Assembly: GCA_938002655.1 (NCBI GenBank)
Contig: CALLAC010000013.1
Span: forward strand, 1-59,812
Length of the DNA stretch: 59,812 nt
Direction of reading: 5' to 3'
DNA from: an uncultured Cytophagales bacterium
GTDB lineage: Bacteria; Bacteroidota; Bacteroidia; Cytophagales; Thermonemataceae
The notes below the pieces were generated by a model that was not told where the DNA came from, searched no databases, and saw only the letters and a list, made by a program, of their open reading frames with translations. Of the stretch, positions 26,024-34,271 are shown piece by piece. The position numbers and the translations under genes were made by a program. Every line of letters starts with the position of its first letter. The first letter of the stretch is position 1.

Positions 26024-27349
26024 ATGAAAAAAATTTGGGTAATTATTCAGCGAGAGTACTGGGTACGGGTGCGTAAAAAGTCTTTTATTATTATGACTTT
26101 CCTGGCACCTATTCTTTTTGCCGCTTTAATGGTTATTCCTGCCATTTTGGTTCATTCTTCTTTTTTACAGGAGGATAAAACCATTCAAGTTTTAGATAAA
26201 AGTAATTTTTTTGCCCCAAAAATTAAAGATGAAAAAAAAATTAAGTTTGCTTACGTGCAAGGAGAGATTAGTGAAGTTCGCAAGCGTTTTGAAGCAGATG
26301 AAAAGGCATATGCCTTACTTATTATTCCAGAAATGACTTTGCAAGAGCCCAAAGGCTTTCGAATGATTAGCAAAAAAAGTATTAGTTTAGAAACTGAAAT
26401 GTACATAAAAGAAGAATTGGAACGTATTATCCGTGAGGAGCGAATGCAGGCTTTGGGCATCAAGCAAGAAGATTTAGAAAAAGCCAAAGCTCGTGTAAGT
26501 ATCATTACCGAAACACAAGAAGGTAAACAAAGTAGCAGTGGGTTAGTATATGCAGTGAGTTTTATTGCGGCACTGCTCATTTATATGTCGGTATTGCTTT
26601 ATGGCGTACAAGTAATGCGTAGTGTAATTGAAGAGAAAACCAATCGTATTGTAGAAGTAATAGTTTCTTCGGTAAAACCCATACAATTGATGCTCGGGAA
26701 AATTATTGGCGTAGCAGGAGTAGGACTTACGCAGTTTTTGCTTTGGATAATTCTTTCTTTTGCACTTTCTAGCGTAGCAAGTAGTATTTTTTTGAAAAAG
26801 CAAGCCGTAGAAAATACGTTTGAAAAAGTACAAAAAATGACAGGTAATGATATTGAAAAAAAAGTAGACGAAGAAACTGAAAGAGAAATTCCTTTGGAGA
26901 AAATCGGCAATGCTCTTGCTACGCTCAACCTGCCTTTAATTTTAGCAAGTTTTTTGTTTTATTTTGTAGGAGGGTATTTGTTGTACAGTGCCTTGTTTGC
27001 GGCAATAGGTTCGGCAGGAGATAACGAAACCGATGCTCAACAATTTACGCTTCCTGTTACATTACCGCTAATTGTAGCTTTTATATTGGCACAAGCCATC
27101 ATCAACAATCCTCATAGCAATTTGGCTTTTTGGCTTTCAATGCTTCCTTTGACCTCGCCTGTTGTGATGATGGTGCGTATTCCTGCCGGTGTACCTGCTT
27201 GGGAGATTGCTCTTTCTATGTTTTTGCTTGTAGTAGGCTTTATTTTTATTACTTGGCTTGCCGCTCGTATCTATCGCATCGGTATTTTGATGTATGGCAA
27301 AAAAGTTTCTTTCAAAGACTTAGGCAGGTGGCTTGTGATGAAAAACTGA
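26024..27349 (+). CDS. ABC-2 family permease (NatB-like)
   Basis: The 441-residue membrane protein starts with the REYWVRVRKKSFIIMTFLAP segment (first helix about 18-40), followed by a large extracytoplasmic domain (about 45-170) and five or six clustered helices toward the C-terminus, including YGVQVMRSVIEEKTNRIVEVIVSSVKP, a hallmark of NatB/ABC-2 permeases. These export sodium, drugs or other substrates with a NatA-type ATPase. The ATPase gene is not adjacent: upstream is the divergent regulator and downstream the gmk gene. A terminator at 27376-27407 follows immediately. Confidence 0.88.
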   Translation: MKKIWVIIQREYWVRVRKKSFIIMTFLAPILFAALMVIPAILVHSSFLQEDKTIQVLDKSNFFAPKIKDEKKIKFAYVQGEISEVRKRFEADEKAYALLIIPEMTLQEPKGFRMISKKSISLETEMYIKEELERIIREERMQALGIKQEDLEKAKARVSIITETQEGKQSSSGLVYAVSFIAALLIYMSVLLYGVQVMRSVIEEKTNRIVEVIVSSVKPIQLMLGKIIGVAGVGLTQFLLWIILSFALSSVASSIFLKKQAVENTFEKVQKMTGNDIEKKVDEETEREIPLEKIGNALATLNLPLILASFLFYFVGGYLLYSALFAAIGSAGDNETDAQQFTLPVTLPLIVAFILAQAIINNPHSNLAFWLSMLPLTSPVVMMVRIPAGVPAWEIALSMFLLVVGFIFITWLAARIYRIGILMYGKKVSFKDLGRWLVMKN

Positions 27350-27375
27350 GATTACTTCTAAAAATTCAAAAACCT

Positions 27376-27407
27376 AAAAACCTGCCCTTTGTTTAGAGCA
27401 GGTTTTT
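27376..27407 (+). terminator. Rho-independent terminator after the ABC-2 permease gene
   Basis: A 10-base stem (27376-27385 with 27398-27407) with GC-rich upper part CCTGC/GCAGG and an adjoining T run lies 27 bases past the permease stop. It isolates the permease gene from gmk. Confidence 0.75.
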
Positions 27408-27421
27408 TGTTAGAAAACTCT

Positions 27422-27429
27422 TATATTTG
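27422..27429 (+). promoter_or_regulatory. Putative -7 box for gmk
   Basis: TATATTTG matches TAnnTTTG and lies just after the terminator, 20 bases before ATG 27449. No well-spaced -33 element is seen. Confidence 0.4.
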
Positions 27430-27448
27430 CAAAATTTTTCAGCAGTTT

Positions 27449-28030
27449 ATGTCCAATCATCAAGGCAAACTCATTATTTTTTCAGCTCCTTCGGGCTCGG
27501 GTAAAACTACCATTGTAAAACATTTGGTTCAAGAATTTCCTAATTTGGGCTATTCTATTTCGGCTTGTACGCGTCCGCGTAGAGGTAGAACCGAAGAAGA
27601 CGGCAAGGACTACTATTTTATGAGCAAAGAAGAATTTGAACAAAAAATTCGCAACGAAGAATTTGTAGAATGGGAGCAGGTATATCCGGGAGCTTATTAT
27701 GGCACACTGAAATCTGAAATTCAACGAATATGGAACGAAGGTAAACACGTAATTTTTGATGTAGATGTAGTAGGAGGCTTGCGAATAAAAGAGTATTACG
27801 GAGATAAGGCACTGGCCGTTTTTGTAAAAGTAAAATCCGTAGAAGAGCTACGCAAAAGACTTTTGCAACGCCAAACCGAAACCGATGCCTCGCTGGAAAC
27901 TCGCCTTGCCAAAGCTGAATACGAAATGTCTTTTGAAAATAGATTTGATGCTGTCTTACTGAATGAAGATTTAGAAGAGACTTTGCAAAAAGCCCGAGAA
28001 ATGGTCAAAAAATTTCTAGAAGAAAAATAA
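27449..28030 (+). CDS. gmk: Guanylate kinase
   Basis: The 193-residue enzyme phosphorylates GMP to GDP with ATP. Visible motifs are the P-loop [10 protein letters not shown] (about 12-21), the GMP-binding [23 protein letters not shown] region, and GxYYGT in [12 protein letters not shown], all diagnostic. The length matches the family. The ATG at 27449 starts directly before the P-loop strand; an ATG at 27389 overlaps the terminator and would add an unrelated 20-residue leader. Confidence 0.97.
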   Translation: MSNHQGKLIIFSAPSGSGKTTIVKHLVQEFPNLGYSISACTRPRRGRTEEDGKDYYFMSKEEFEQKIRNEEFVEWEQVYPGAYYGTLKSEIQRIWNEGKHVIFDVDVVGGLRIKEYYGDKALAVFVKVKSVEELRKRLLQRQTETDASLETRLAKAEYEMSFENRFDAVLLNEDLEETLQKAREMVKKFLEEK

Positions 28031-28073
28031 TAACACAACTGCAGGTTTCGTTTTTTGTAAAATATCAAAAACA

Positions 28074-29354
28074 ATGAAAACATATTGGCTTGTTTTCAGC
28101 CTGTGGGGAATAGTGCTCGGAGAAAATGCTTTTACACAAAAACTTTCGAGAAGAGCTTTCTTAGGCATTGAAACTGAAAATAAGGAAAATAAACTGCTGA
28201 TTACCCGAGTTTTGCCCCAAACCGCCGCCGAAAAAGTAGGCTTGCAAGTAGGAGATGAAGTTCTGACGATAGAAGGTATCAAACCTGCTAACCAAACAGA
28301 TTTGGTAAAAATAATCAGAACGAAAAATCCTCGTGAGGAAATTAGCGTTGTAATACGTAGAAATCAGCAGATTTTTACACTCAAACCTATTTTAGAAGAA
28401 GCACCCCAAGAAAATTCTACCGCTTACTTCAAGGTTCTGTACGATGAATTTCCTACTCAAGATGCTGTTTTACGGACTATTATTACCTCGCCAATGAAAA
28501 CAGGCAAGCACCCTGCGGTGCTTTTTGTGCAAGGGGTTGCTTGCTACCCTATTGATACCCCCTTTGATACCACTTACGGACACGTTCAGATCGCTCGCCA
28601 ACTAAGCCGACGCAACATCGTAACTATGCGAGTAGAAAAATCAGGAGTAGGTGATAGCCAAGGGATTGATTGCGAAAAAATGGACTGGCAAACAGAAATC
28701 AAACATTTTTCCGATGCCTTGAAAATACTGCGAAGCTATCCATTTGTAGATAAAGACAATATCTTTGTTATTGGGCATAGCCTTGGTGGCGTGATTGCTC
28801 CTATCATAGCCAAAAAAGAAAAAGCCAAAGGTGTAGTAGTTTTTGGAACTATCGGGCAAAATTGGGTAAATTATCTCATAGATTCTCGCAGGCATATCGC
28901 TTTGCAAAAAGGTGAGGATTGGGAAGATGTAGAAGAATGGACTAAAACCGTCACCGATTGCAGTGTGCGGTTTTTTATCCAAAAGCAAAACATGGACAGT
29001 GTAATCAAGCAGAACCCCGATTGTAAAGATTTTTTACGCCGCTTTGCTTTTCGAACACCTGCTTATTGGCATCAACTTACCGAAGCTAATATTGCTCAAA
29101 TTTGGAAAGAATACGATGGATTTGTGCTTTCGCTCTGGGGTGAGAAAGATAGAGCGGCTCTAGAAAAAGAACATCAACTTATTGCTGAAATTGTAAACAA
29201 GTTCCGTCCTCAAAAAGCAACTTTTCTCAAAATTAGCCGTACCGACCACCGAATGGCTCTACAAAATGGTGAGCAAAGAGAAAAAGACTTCAACCCACAA
29301 GTAGCAGAAACCATTTACGAGTGGATACAAAAAGTAAAAACAGCAATAGAGTAA
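28074..29354 (+). CDS. Secreted PDZ domain plus alpha/beta hydrolase
   Basis: The 426-residue protein has a signal-like start (WLVFSLWGIVLGENAFTQ), then a PDZ domain (about 28-108: FLGIET, AAEKVGLQVGDEVLTIEGIKPAN) and an alpha/beta hydrolase domain (about 120-426). The nucleophile elbow is GHSLGG (Ser about 240), and the strand VLFVQGVACYP and the late SRTDHRMAL provide the other catalytic elements. It probably acts outside the cytoplasm as an esterase or peptidase whose PDZ domain binds C-terminal peptides. It follows gmk by 43 bases on the same strand; functional linkage to gmk is unlikely. Confidence 0.85.
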   Translation: MKTYWLVFSLWGIVLGENAFTQKLSRRAFLGIETENKENKLLITRVLPQTAAEKVGLQVGDEVLTIEGIKPANQTDLVKIIRTKNPREEISVVIRRNQQIFTLKPILEEAPQENSTAYFKVLYDEFPTQDAVLRTIITSPMKTGKHPAVLFVQGVACYPIDTPFDTTYGHVQIARQLSRRNIVTMRVEKSGVGDSQGIDCEKMDWQTEIKHFSDALKILRSYPFVDKDNIFVIGHSLGGVIAPIIAKKEKAKGVVVFGTIGQNWVNYLIDSRRHIALQKGEDWEDVEEWTKTVTDCSVRFFIQKQNMDSVIKQNPDCKDFLRRFAFRTPAYWHQLTEANIAQIWKEYDGFVLSLWGEKDRAALEKEHQLIAEIVNKFRPQKATFLKISRTDHRMALQNGEQREKDFNPQVAETIYEWIQKVKTAIE

Positions 29355-29361
29355 AAAAAGC

Positions 29362-29619
29362 TCATTGCTTACGCAAAAACTCTAATGCAAGATTATTGAA
29401 CTTTTCTGCTTATGTTTCCATTGGGCAATGCCCCGCTTGTGAAATAATTTGTAAAGAAATAAAAGGATATCTTTTAACAAAATTCTCGGCTAATGATTTT
29501 TTCATCCACAAATCATTTTCGCCCCAAAAAAGTTGCAATCCGTCTATAAAATCTTGATAACCAACAGAAGTGCTGAGTATATCGGTAGAAACAAAAGTAT
29601 TCAAAATAGCTTCGGTAGT
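29362..29619 (-). pseudogene. Alpha/beta hydrolase, C-terminal fragment with in-frame stop
   Basis: On the minus strand an open stretch reads TEAILNTFVSTDILSTS, GLQLFWGENDLWMKK and ISQAGHCPMET, the charge-relay region of an alpha/beta hydrolase (the Asp after GEND and the His of GHCP). A TAA at 29410-29412 interrupts it, and the same frame continues AEKFNNLALEFLRKQ to TGA at 29362-29364, the natural C-terminus. The nucleophile half is missing, and the fragment begins where the IS66 relic ends. It is therefore a decayed, transposon-truncated gene. Confidence 0.7.
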
Positions 29620-29621
29620 TC

Positions 29622-29745
29622 CTTAGAGTTATGCTTTGGCTATTTTTAGGTTTTTTCTTTTGCTGTTTTTTCGGGAGGAGGTTCTTCTCGTTCTGCCTGC
29701 TGACAAATCTCCTCGTATCGGTTTGAACATTTGCCACCCATGGAT
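29622..29745 (-). pseudogene. IS66-family transposase relic 3, middle fragment
   Basis: The minus strand encodes NRYEEICQQAEREEPPPEKT (29663-29722) followed by a frame-shifted KNSQS stretch, resembling the RYEEIL...PPPEK...R-x-LLxRL linker that precedes the C-terminal block in IS66 transposases. The 15 bases encoding the KNSQS part are shared with relic 1. Only this segment survives. The 120 bases from 29745 to 29862 contain nothing I can identify. Confidence 0.6.
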
Positions 29746-29862
29746 ATTTTTCTTTCGAAGTTGTTGATATTCTAAAATTGCGGAAAACGATTTAACTTCT
29801 AAATGCCTGTTTTCTGCCTTTTTTACCTAGTACTTTTAAACAAGCCCCGACCCATTAAACAC

Positions 29863-32613
29863 TTATCCTTGCCTACGATTTTTGGCAAGTTCTTTTAGCT
29901 GATTTACATTGAAATACTCGCTGATAGGTCTGCGGAAGCCCAATTTGTGAGCCAATTTTTCAAGATATTCACTATTTTGCAAATAGGTGCGAACTTTCTT
30001 TTCCAAAGGCACCAACGAAACTGCCAAAAGAATATTCATTATCAGCTTGAAAATGAACACTCCACCCACGAAGTCGTCAATTACAGGCTCTAAAAGTAAA
30101 ATGATGAACTCAAAAATCGTAATAATTGCAACAAGCGTAATAACAGAGGCTACTCGCGACTCTGCTCCACGCTGGTTGTAAATAACTGCCGCCAAAAGCA
30201 AGCCTATCATTACTCCAATTTGTATGAGGTAAAACCACCAAGTCTGCCAAAAGGGAGCTTTCACAATAAAAGGGAAATGATACACACTACTCACGATACC
30301 TATTGCATTCCGAGAGCGTATTTGCAATTCATAGTTGCCATTGGGAAGAAAAGGAAACTCAATCAGAGATTGATTTCGCCACTCCGACCACTCGTCGTTA
30401 TCATCAAGCCCTTTCAAACGATACTGAATTTGTGTGTTCTCTTCACCAATAAAAAAGGGTGAGGCTACTCTGATGCTTACCTTTTGCCCTTCGTTATCGC
30501 TTTGAATAATAGCATTTTCCAAACTTAAAAGGTTATCATTACCCTCAATTTGCCTGACAAAAAGATTAGGCTCTTTCTCCTCTTTTTTTGCTTCCAAAGC
30601 ATTTATCCAAAAAACTCCCGAAGCTGTGGCCACCCACAGATGTCCATTGTCATCTTGAAAAATATCTTGTACTTCGCTAAGCACCGAAAGAAAGCGAGTA
30701 GCAGGATTGGCTTGGGAAACATTCAGTTCTTGCCAGTTTTGTTCTTGAAAAGCCCAAATCTGCTTACCAAAAAACAAATTAGCTTCCCCTAATTTGAGTG
30801 AGCTGTATTTTGCAGAAGGCAAGAATAAGTCAAATACTAAATTTGTTTTTTCCAAAACAATTTTATTGGAAAAAAAGACAAGTTTTTTTTGTACAACATG
30901 CGAATACATACGCATACTGCTGTTTTTTTCCAGAGTGTAAATAGCTTTTATTTTGGTAGGCACCCCTGCTTGCGAGAGTTCAAGTTTCCATATTTTACCT
31001 TGCCCTGCAAGCCAGAGATGTTTTTCGTACTGCGAGCAGTTGAATACAAAGCCTTGCAAGCCGCTTATCCATTGCGGTTCAGACCAGCTATCTCCATTTT
31101 TAAGCAGATAGAAAAATCCTTTGCTACTGCACACATACAAAACATTAGGATTGGTTTCTGCAACTTCTAGATACTGAATGGTTTTGTCTTCTAAAATATT
31201 TTTTGCCATTCCGAAGATAACTTCGTATAGTCCTGTACCTGTGAGAGCAATCAGATGATCCTGAAAATCAATAATTTGTTTACATTTGCTATCAATACCT
31301 GAAATTTTGCGAAAGTTGAAGGGTATTTGCTCTAAAAGGAAATTGCTGTAATTGTATTCGTATACGTTTGCCTCTACTACAACAGTAACAACTTTGGTTT
31401 CAGTTTTGGGCTTTTCGTCTTTTTTCTGAATAGAAATTTGGGATAAAAGGTTTTTCAAGCCTTTTTTCTTTTTTTGTTTAGCTCTTTGGCGGGCTTGCTC
31501 CCAAGCTAAAATTTGTATTTGGCGTTGCTTTTCATAAGCTATTTGCCTTGAAACATCATCTTTATTGCTTCGGCTCAAATAAAATAGTCCTACATTTGTA
31601 CCTACATACAACAAGTCTTTTTTCTTAAAAATGCTTGTAGGTTTTCCTTCAAGGCCTGGATAATGTGAAAAACTATACACGGGTAGGTTCATAGAAACTT
31701 TGGAAATACCCTCGGTGTGGCAAAGCCAGATATCCTTTTGGCTATCTACCAAAACTGCGGAGATTTCGTTGTCGGCAAGCCCTGTTTCTTGGTTAATGAT
31801 ATGGCGAATGCTTCTATCTTGCTTGTTTAGAATGAGAGCCCCTCCTGCAAGTGTAGAGATTACCCATTCTTTTTCGGAAAGTTGAGTTATTTTTTCTAAA
31901 AAATTTTCGTTTAGGTAGCTACTTGCAAAATTGAAGTAGGTATCAAAACTTTTGCCATCAAAAATCCAGACAAGGTTATCATCGCAGGCAAGCAAGAGGC
32001 GGTTTTTATCAAGACTAACAAAATTTTGAATGTATTTTTCTGCAAAATCGCTACGAATAGGAACTAGATTTTTACCATTTAGCTTGCAAAGCCCTTTTTC
32101 AGCAATGTTGAGAAAAATTTCATTATTCAGTAAGCACCATCCTTGCATTTCACCATTTTCTTGCAAGAAAAGTGTTTCTAAACTTGTACCATTCCACTTA
32201 CAGAGAGCTTTATCGCTGTAAAAATATACCTGCTTTTCTTGAACAAAAACACTCTTGAAAGTACCAAGCTCTTTCTCAAAATCCTGATTAGTGATAGGCT
32301 CAAATTGCCACTTTCGGGCTTTATCCAAAATGCCTCTGCTGATAGAGCCTTTACCTGCTACCCAAAGCTCATCTTCTATGCCGAAAGCTATCGTATGCGG
32401 GCTAAACGAAAGGGGCAGGTTTTCCCAAACAAAGCCATCGTACATCAGGATGCCTTCCGAATGAGCAAAATACAAAATTCCTTGTTTATCTTGAGCAATC
32501 TCCGTAACTTGAGGAGTAAAGTTGAGACGATAGTTCTTTACCCACAAATTGCCTCTTTGAGCAAATGAAAAAAATGAAAGGAATAGCAATCCAGACCCTA
32601 AAAATGCCTTCAT
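29863..32613 (-). CDS. Two-component-type propeller and Y_Y_Y protein with membrane C-terminus, no kinase
   Basis: The 916-residue protein has a signal peptide (FLGSGLLFLSFFSFAQ), a long beta-propeller region (about 25-680) of repeats such as ITEIAQDKQGILYFAHSEGILMYDG and SAVLVDSQKDIWLCHTEGISKVS (Reg_prop type), a Y_Y_Y domain (about 690-770: YRLKGLDDNDEWSEW, LPNGNYELQIRSRN) and at least three to four C-terminal membrane helices. Most relatives are hybrid sensors ending in a kinase or DNA-binding domain; here the tail is a short cytoplasmic helix after the helices, so signalling would need a partner. The first 15 residues of the mature protein begin with QRGNLWVKNYRLN. It is a single-gene unit on the minus strand. 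Confidence 0.86.
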   Translation of the reverse strand: MKAFLGSGLLFLSFFSFAQRGNLWVKNYRLNFTPQVTEIAQDKQGILYFAHSEGILMYDGFVWENLPLSFSPHTIAFGIEDELWVAGKGSISRGILDKARKWQFEPITNQDFEKELGTFKSVFVQEKQVYFYSDKALCKWNGTSLETLFLQENGEMQGWCLLNNEIFLNIAEKGLCKLNGKNLVPIRSDFAEKYIQNFVSLDKNRLLLACDDNLVWIFDGKSFDTYFNFASSYLNENFLEKITQLSEKEWVISTLAGGALILNKQDRSIRHIINQETGLADNEISAVLVDSQKDIWLCHTEGISKVSMNLPVYSFSHYPGLEGKPTSIFKKKDLLYVGTNVGLFYLSRSNKDDVSRQIAYEKQRQIQILAWEQARQRAKQKKKKGLKNLLSQISIQKKDEKPKTETKVVTVVVEANVYEYNYSNFLLEQIPFNFRKISGIDSKCKQIIDFQDHLIALTGTGLYEVIFGMAKNILEDKTIQYLEVAETNPNVLYVCSSKGFFYLLKNGDSWSEPQWISGLQGFVFNCSQYEKHLWLAGQGKIWKLELSQAGVPTKIKAIYTLEKNSSMRMYSHVVQKKLVFFSNKIVLEKTNLVFDLFLPSAKYSSLKLGEANLFFGKQIWAFQEQNWQELNVSQANPATRFLSVLSEVQDIFQDDNGHLWVATASGVFWINALEAKKEEKEPNLFVRQIEGNDNLLSLENAIIQSDNEGQKVSIRVASPFFIGEENTQIQYRLKGLDDNDEWSEWRNQSLIEFPFLPNGNYELQIRSRNAIGIVSSVYHFPFIVKAPFWQTWWFYLIQIGVMIGLLLAAVIYNQRGAESRVASVITLVAIITIFEFIILLLEPVIDDFVGGVFIFKLIMNILLAVSLVPLEKKVRTYLQNSEYLEKLAHKLGFRRPISEYFNVNQLKELAKNRRQG

Positions 32614-32709
32614 ACCCGTTTAGCTTAGTTATAGAAATTTGGTGTAAAATTAACAAAAAGTAAATAGCTTTCAGCGAAAATTGTTTTTAATGTTTTATGA
32701 AATTCTGCT

Positions 32710-34113
32710 ATGTTGGTTCAAAAGTTATTTGCCCAAACACTTTCCGTAGAGCTTACCCCCCAACAGCAAGATTTTGTCAAGATTTTAGAAAAATTTTTAC
32801 AAACCGATCACCCCAAGCCTGCTATCCTTTTGCATGGCTATGCAGGTACAGGTAAAACTCTGATGGTCAGTACGTTTGTAAAAATAGCTTCACAACTCGG
32901 TTATAAAACGGCTCTTTTAGCCCCCACAGGCAGAGCCGCCAAAGTATTGGGGCTTTATGCAGGCAAAAGAGCTTCTACCATTCACCGTAAAATTTATCGA
33001 CAAGTAGATACACAGCAGGGGAGGTTTGTCTTCAAGCTCGTCACAAACACTGCCGAAGATACAATTTACATTGTTGATGAAGCCTCCATGATTTCTGATA
33101 AGCCTGTTACAGGTAAAAAAAGCCTTTTAGACGATTTGATAACTTTTATTTTTGCTCGTTCTAAAGCAGGAAATAAACTGATTTTGCTAGGAGATATTGC
33201 CCAACTTCCGCCTGTGGGTGAAAATACCAGTGTAGCTTTAGACAAAGATTTTTTAGAAAAAAAATACAAACTGCAAATATTTTTCTGCGAATTTACCCAA
33301 GTGATGCGGCAAGCTGAAAATTCGGGCATTCTGTATAATGCCACCAACATACGCAACCTTTTACGTGAAAACAGCCTAAAATTGGCTCTGAAAACCAAAG
33401 GCTATCCTGATTTTTACCGAATGACTTACGATAAATTGGAGGACGGCTTACGATATGCTTACAAAAAATATGGATTAGATGAAACCATTCTGCTTTGCCG
33501 TTCCAATAAGAATGCGAATAATTTCAATCGCTATATTCGTCGGAATATCCGATTTATGGAAAGTGAAATAGAAGCAGAGGACTATTTGATGATTGTCAAG
33601 AACAATTATTTTGTACTTGCCGAAAATGGCATCAATGGTTTTTTGGCAAATGGTGATATGGTAAAAGTTCGTAGCATAGAAGATACCGAAGAAAAATATG
33701 GTTTTCGCTTTGCTACGATGCTTTTGGAGCTATTAGATTATGAAGGCGAAACTTTTGAGGCAAAAGTAATTTTGAATACCCTTTACTCAGAATCTCCTTC
33801 GCTTTCTGCCGAAGAATACAACAAACTGCACCAAGCGGTAGCCGAAGAATATAAAGATATAGGCAACAAACGCTATAAGCTAGAACTACTGAAAGATGAT
33901 CCTTATCTGAATGCTTTGCAAATTAAATTTGCTTATGCCATCACTTGTCATAAATCACAAGGGGGACAATGGAAAGTTGTATTCGTAGAACAAGGCTTTA
34001 TGACAGAGGAAATGATAAATACTGAATTTTTGCGTTGGCTTTATACGGCTATTACCAGAGGCGAAAAAGAGGTTTTTCTTATCAATTTCAGAGAAGAATT
34101 TTTCCAAGCCTAA
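32710..34113 (+). CDS. RecD-like ATP-dependent DNA helicase
   Basis: The 467-residue superfamily 1B helicase has Walker A HGYAGTGKT (42-50), motif Ia LLAPTGRAAKVLG, Walker B TIYIVDEASMI, motif III GDIAQLPPVG, and C-terminal motifs V and VI in TCHKSQGGQW and LYTAITRGEKEV. It lacks the N-terminal RecBCD-specific region of RecD, so it is a short RecD2/Pif1-like helicase acting in DNA repair or recombination. The first ATG at 32710 is the only good start. Upstream it is divergent from the propeller gene. Confidence 0.93.
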   Translation: MLVQKLFAQTLSVELTPQQQDFVKILEKFLQTDHPKPAILLHGYAGTGKTLMVSTFVKIASQLGYKTALLAPTGRAAKVLGLYAGKRASTIHRKIYRQVDTQQGRFVFKLVTNTAEDTIYIVDEASMISDKPVTGKKSLLDDLITFIFARSKAGNKLILLGDIAQLPPVGENTSVALDKDFLEKKYKLQIFFCEFTQVMRQAENSGILYNATNIRNLLRENSLKLALKTKGYPDFYRMTYDKLEDGLRYAYKKYGLDETILLCRSNKNANNFNRYIRRNIRFMESEIEAEDYLMIVKNNYFVLAENGINGFLANGDMVKVRSIEDTEEKYGFRFATMLLELLDYEGETFEAKVILNTLYSESPSLSAEEYNKLHQAVAEEYKDIGNKRYKLELLKDDPYLNALQIKFAYAITCHKSQGGQWKVVFVEQGFMTEEMINTEFLRWLYTAITRGEKEVFLINFREEFFQA

Positions 34114-34271
34114 TTGCTAATGCTTGAAACTTGAAATATCAAATCCTTCAGCAACCAGCAAAATTGTTACTTCAAAACAAATTTTTCGTTTTTCTGTGAA
34201 TTTTTTAGCAAGCTATTCAAGATTTTTTTATTTTTCCGTCTTGAAATTTTTTACACCGAAATTGAAGTCTA

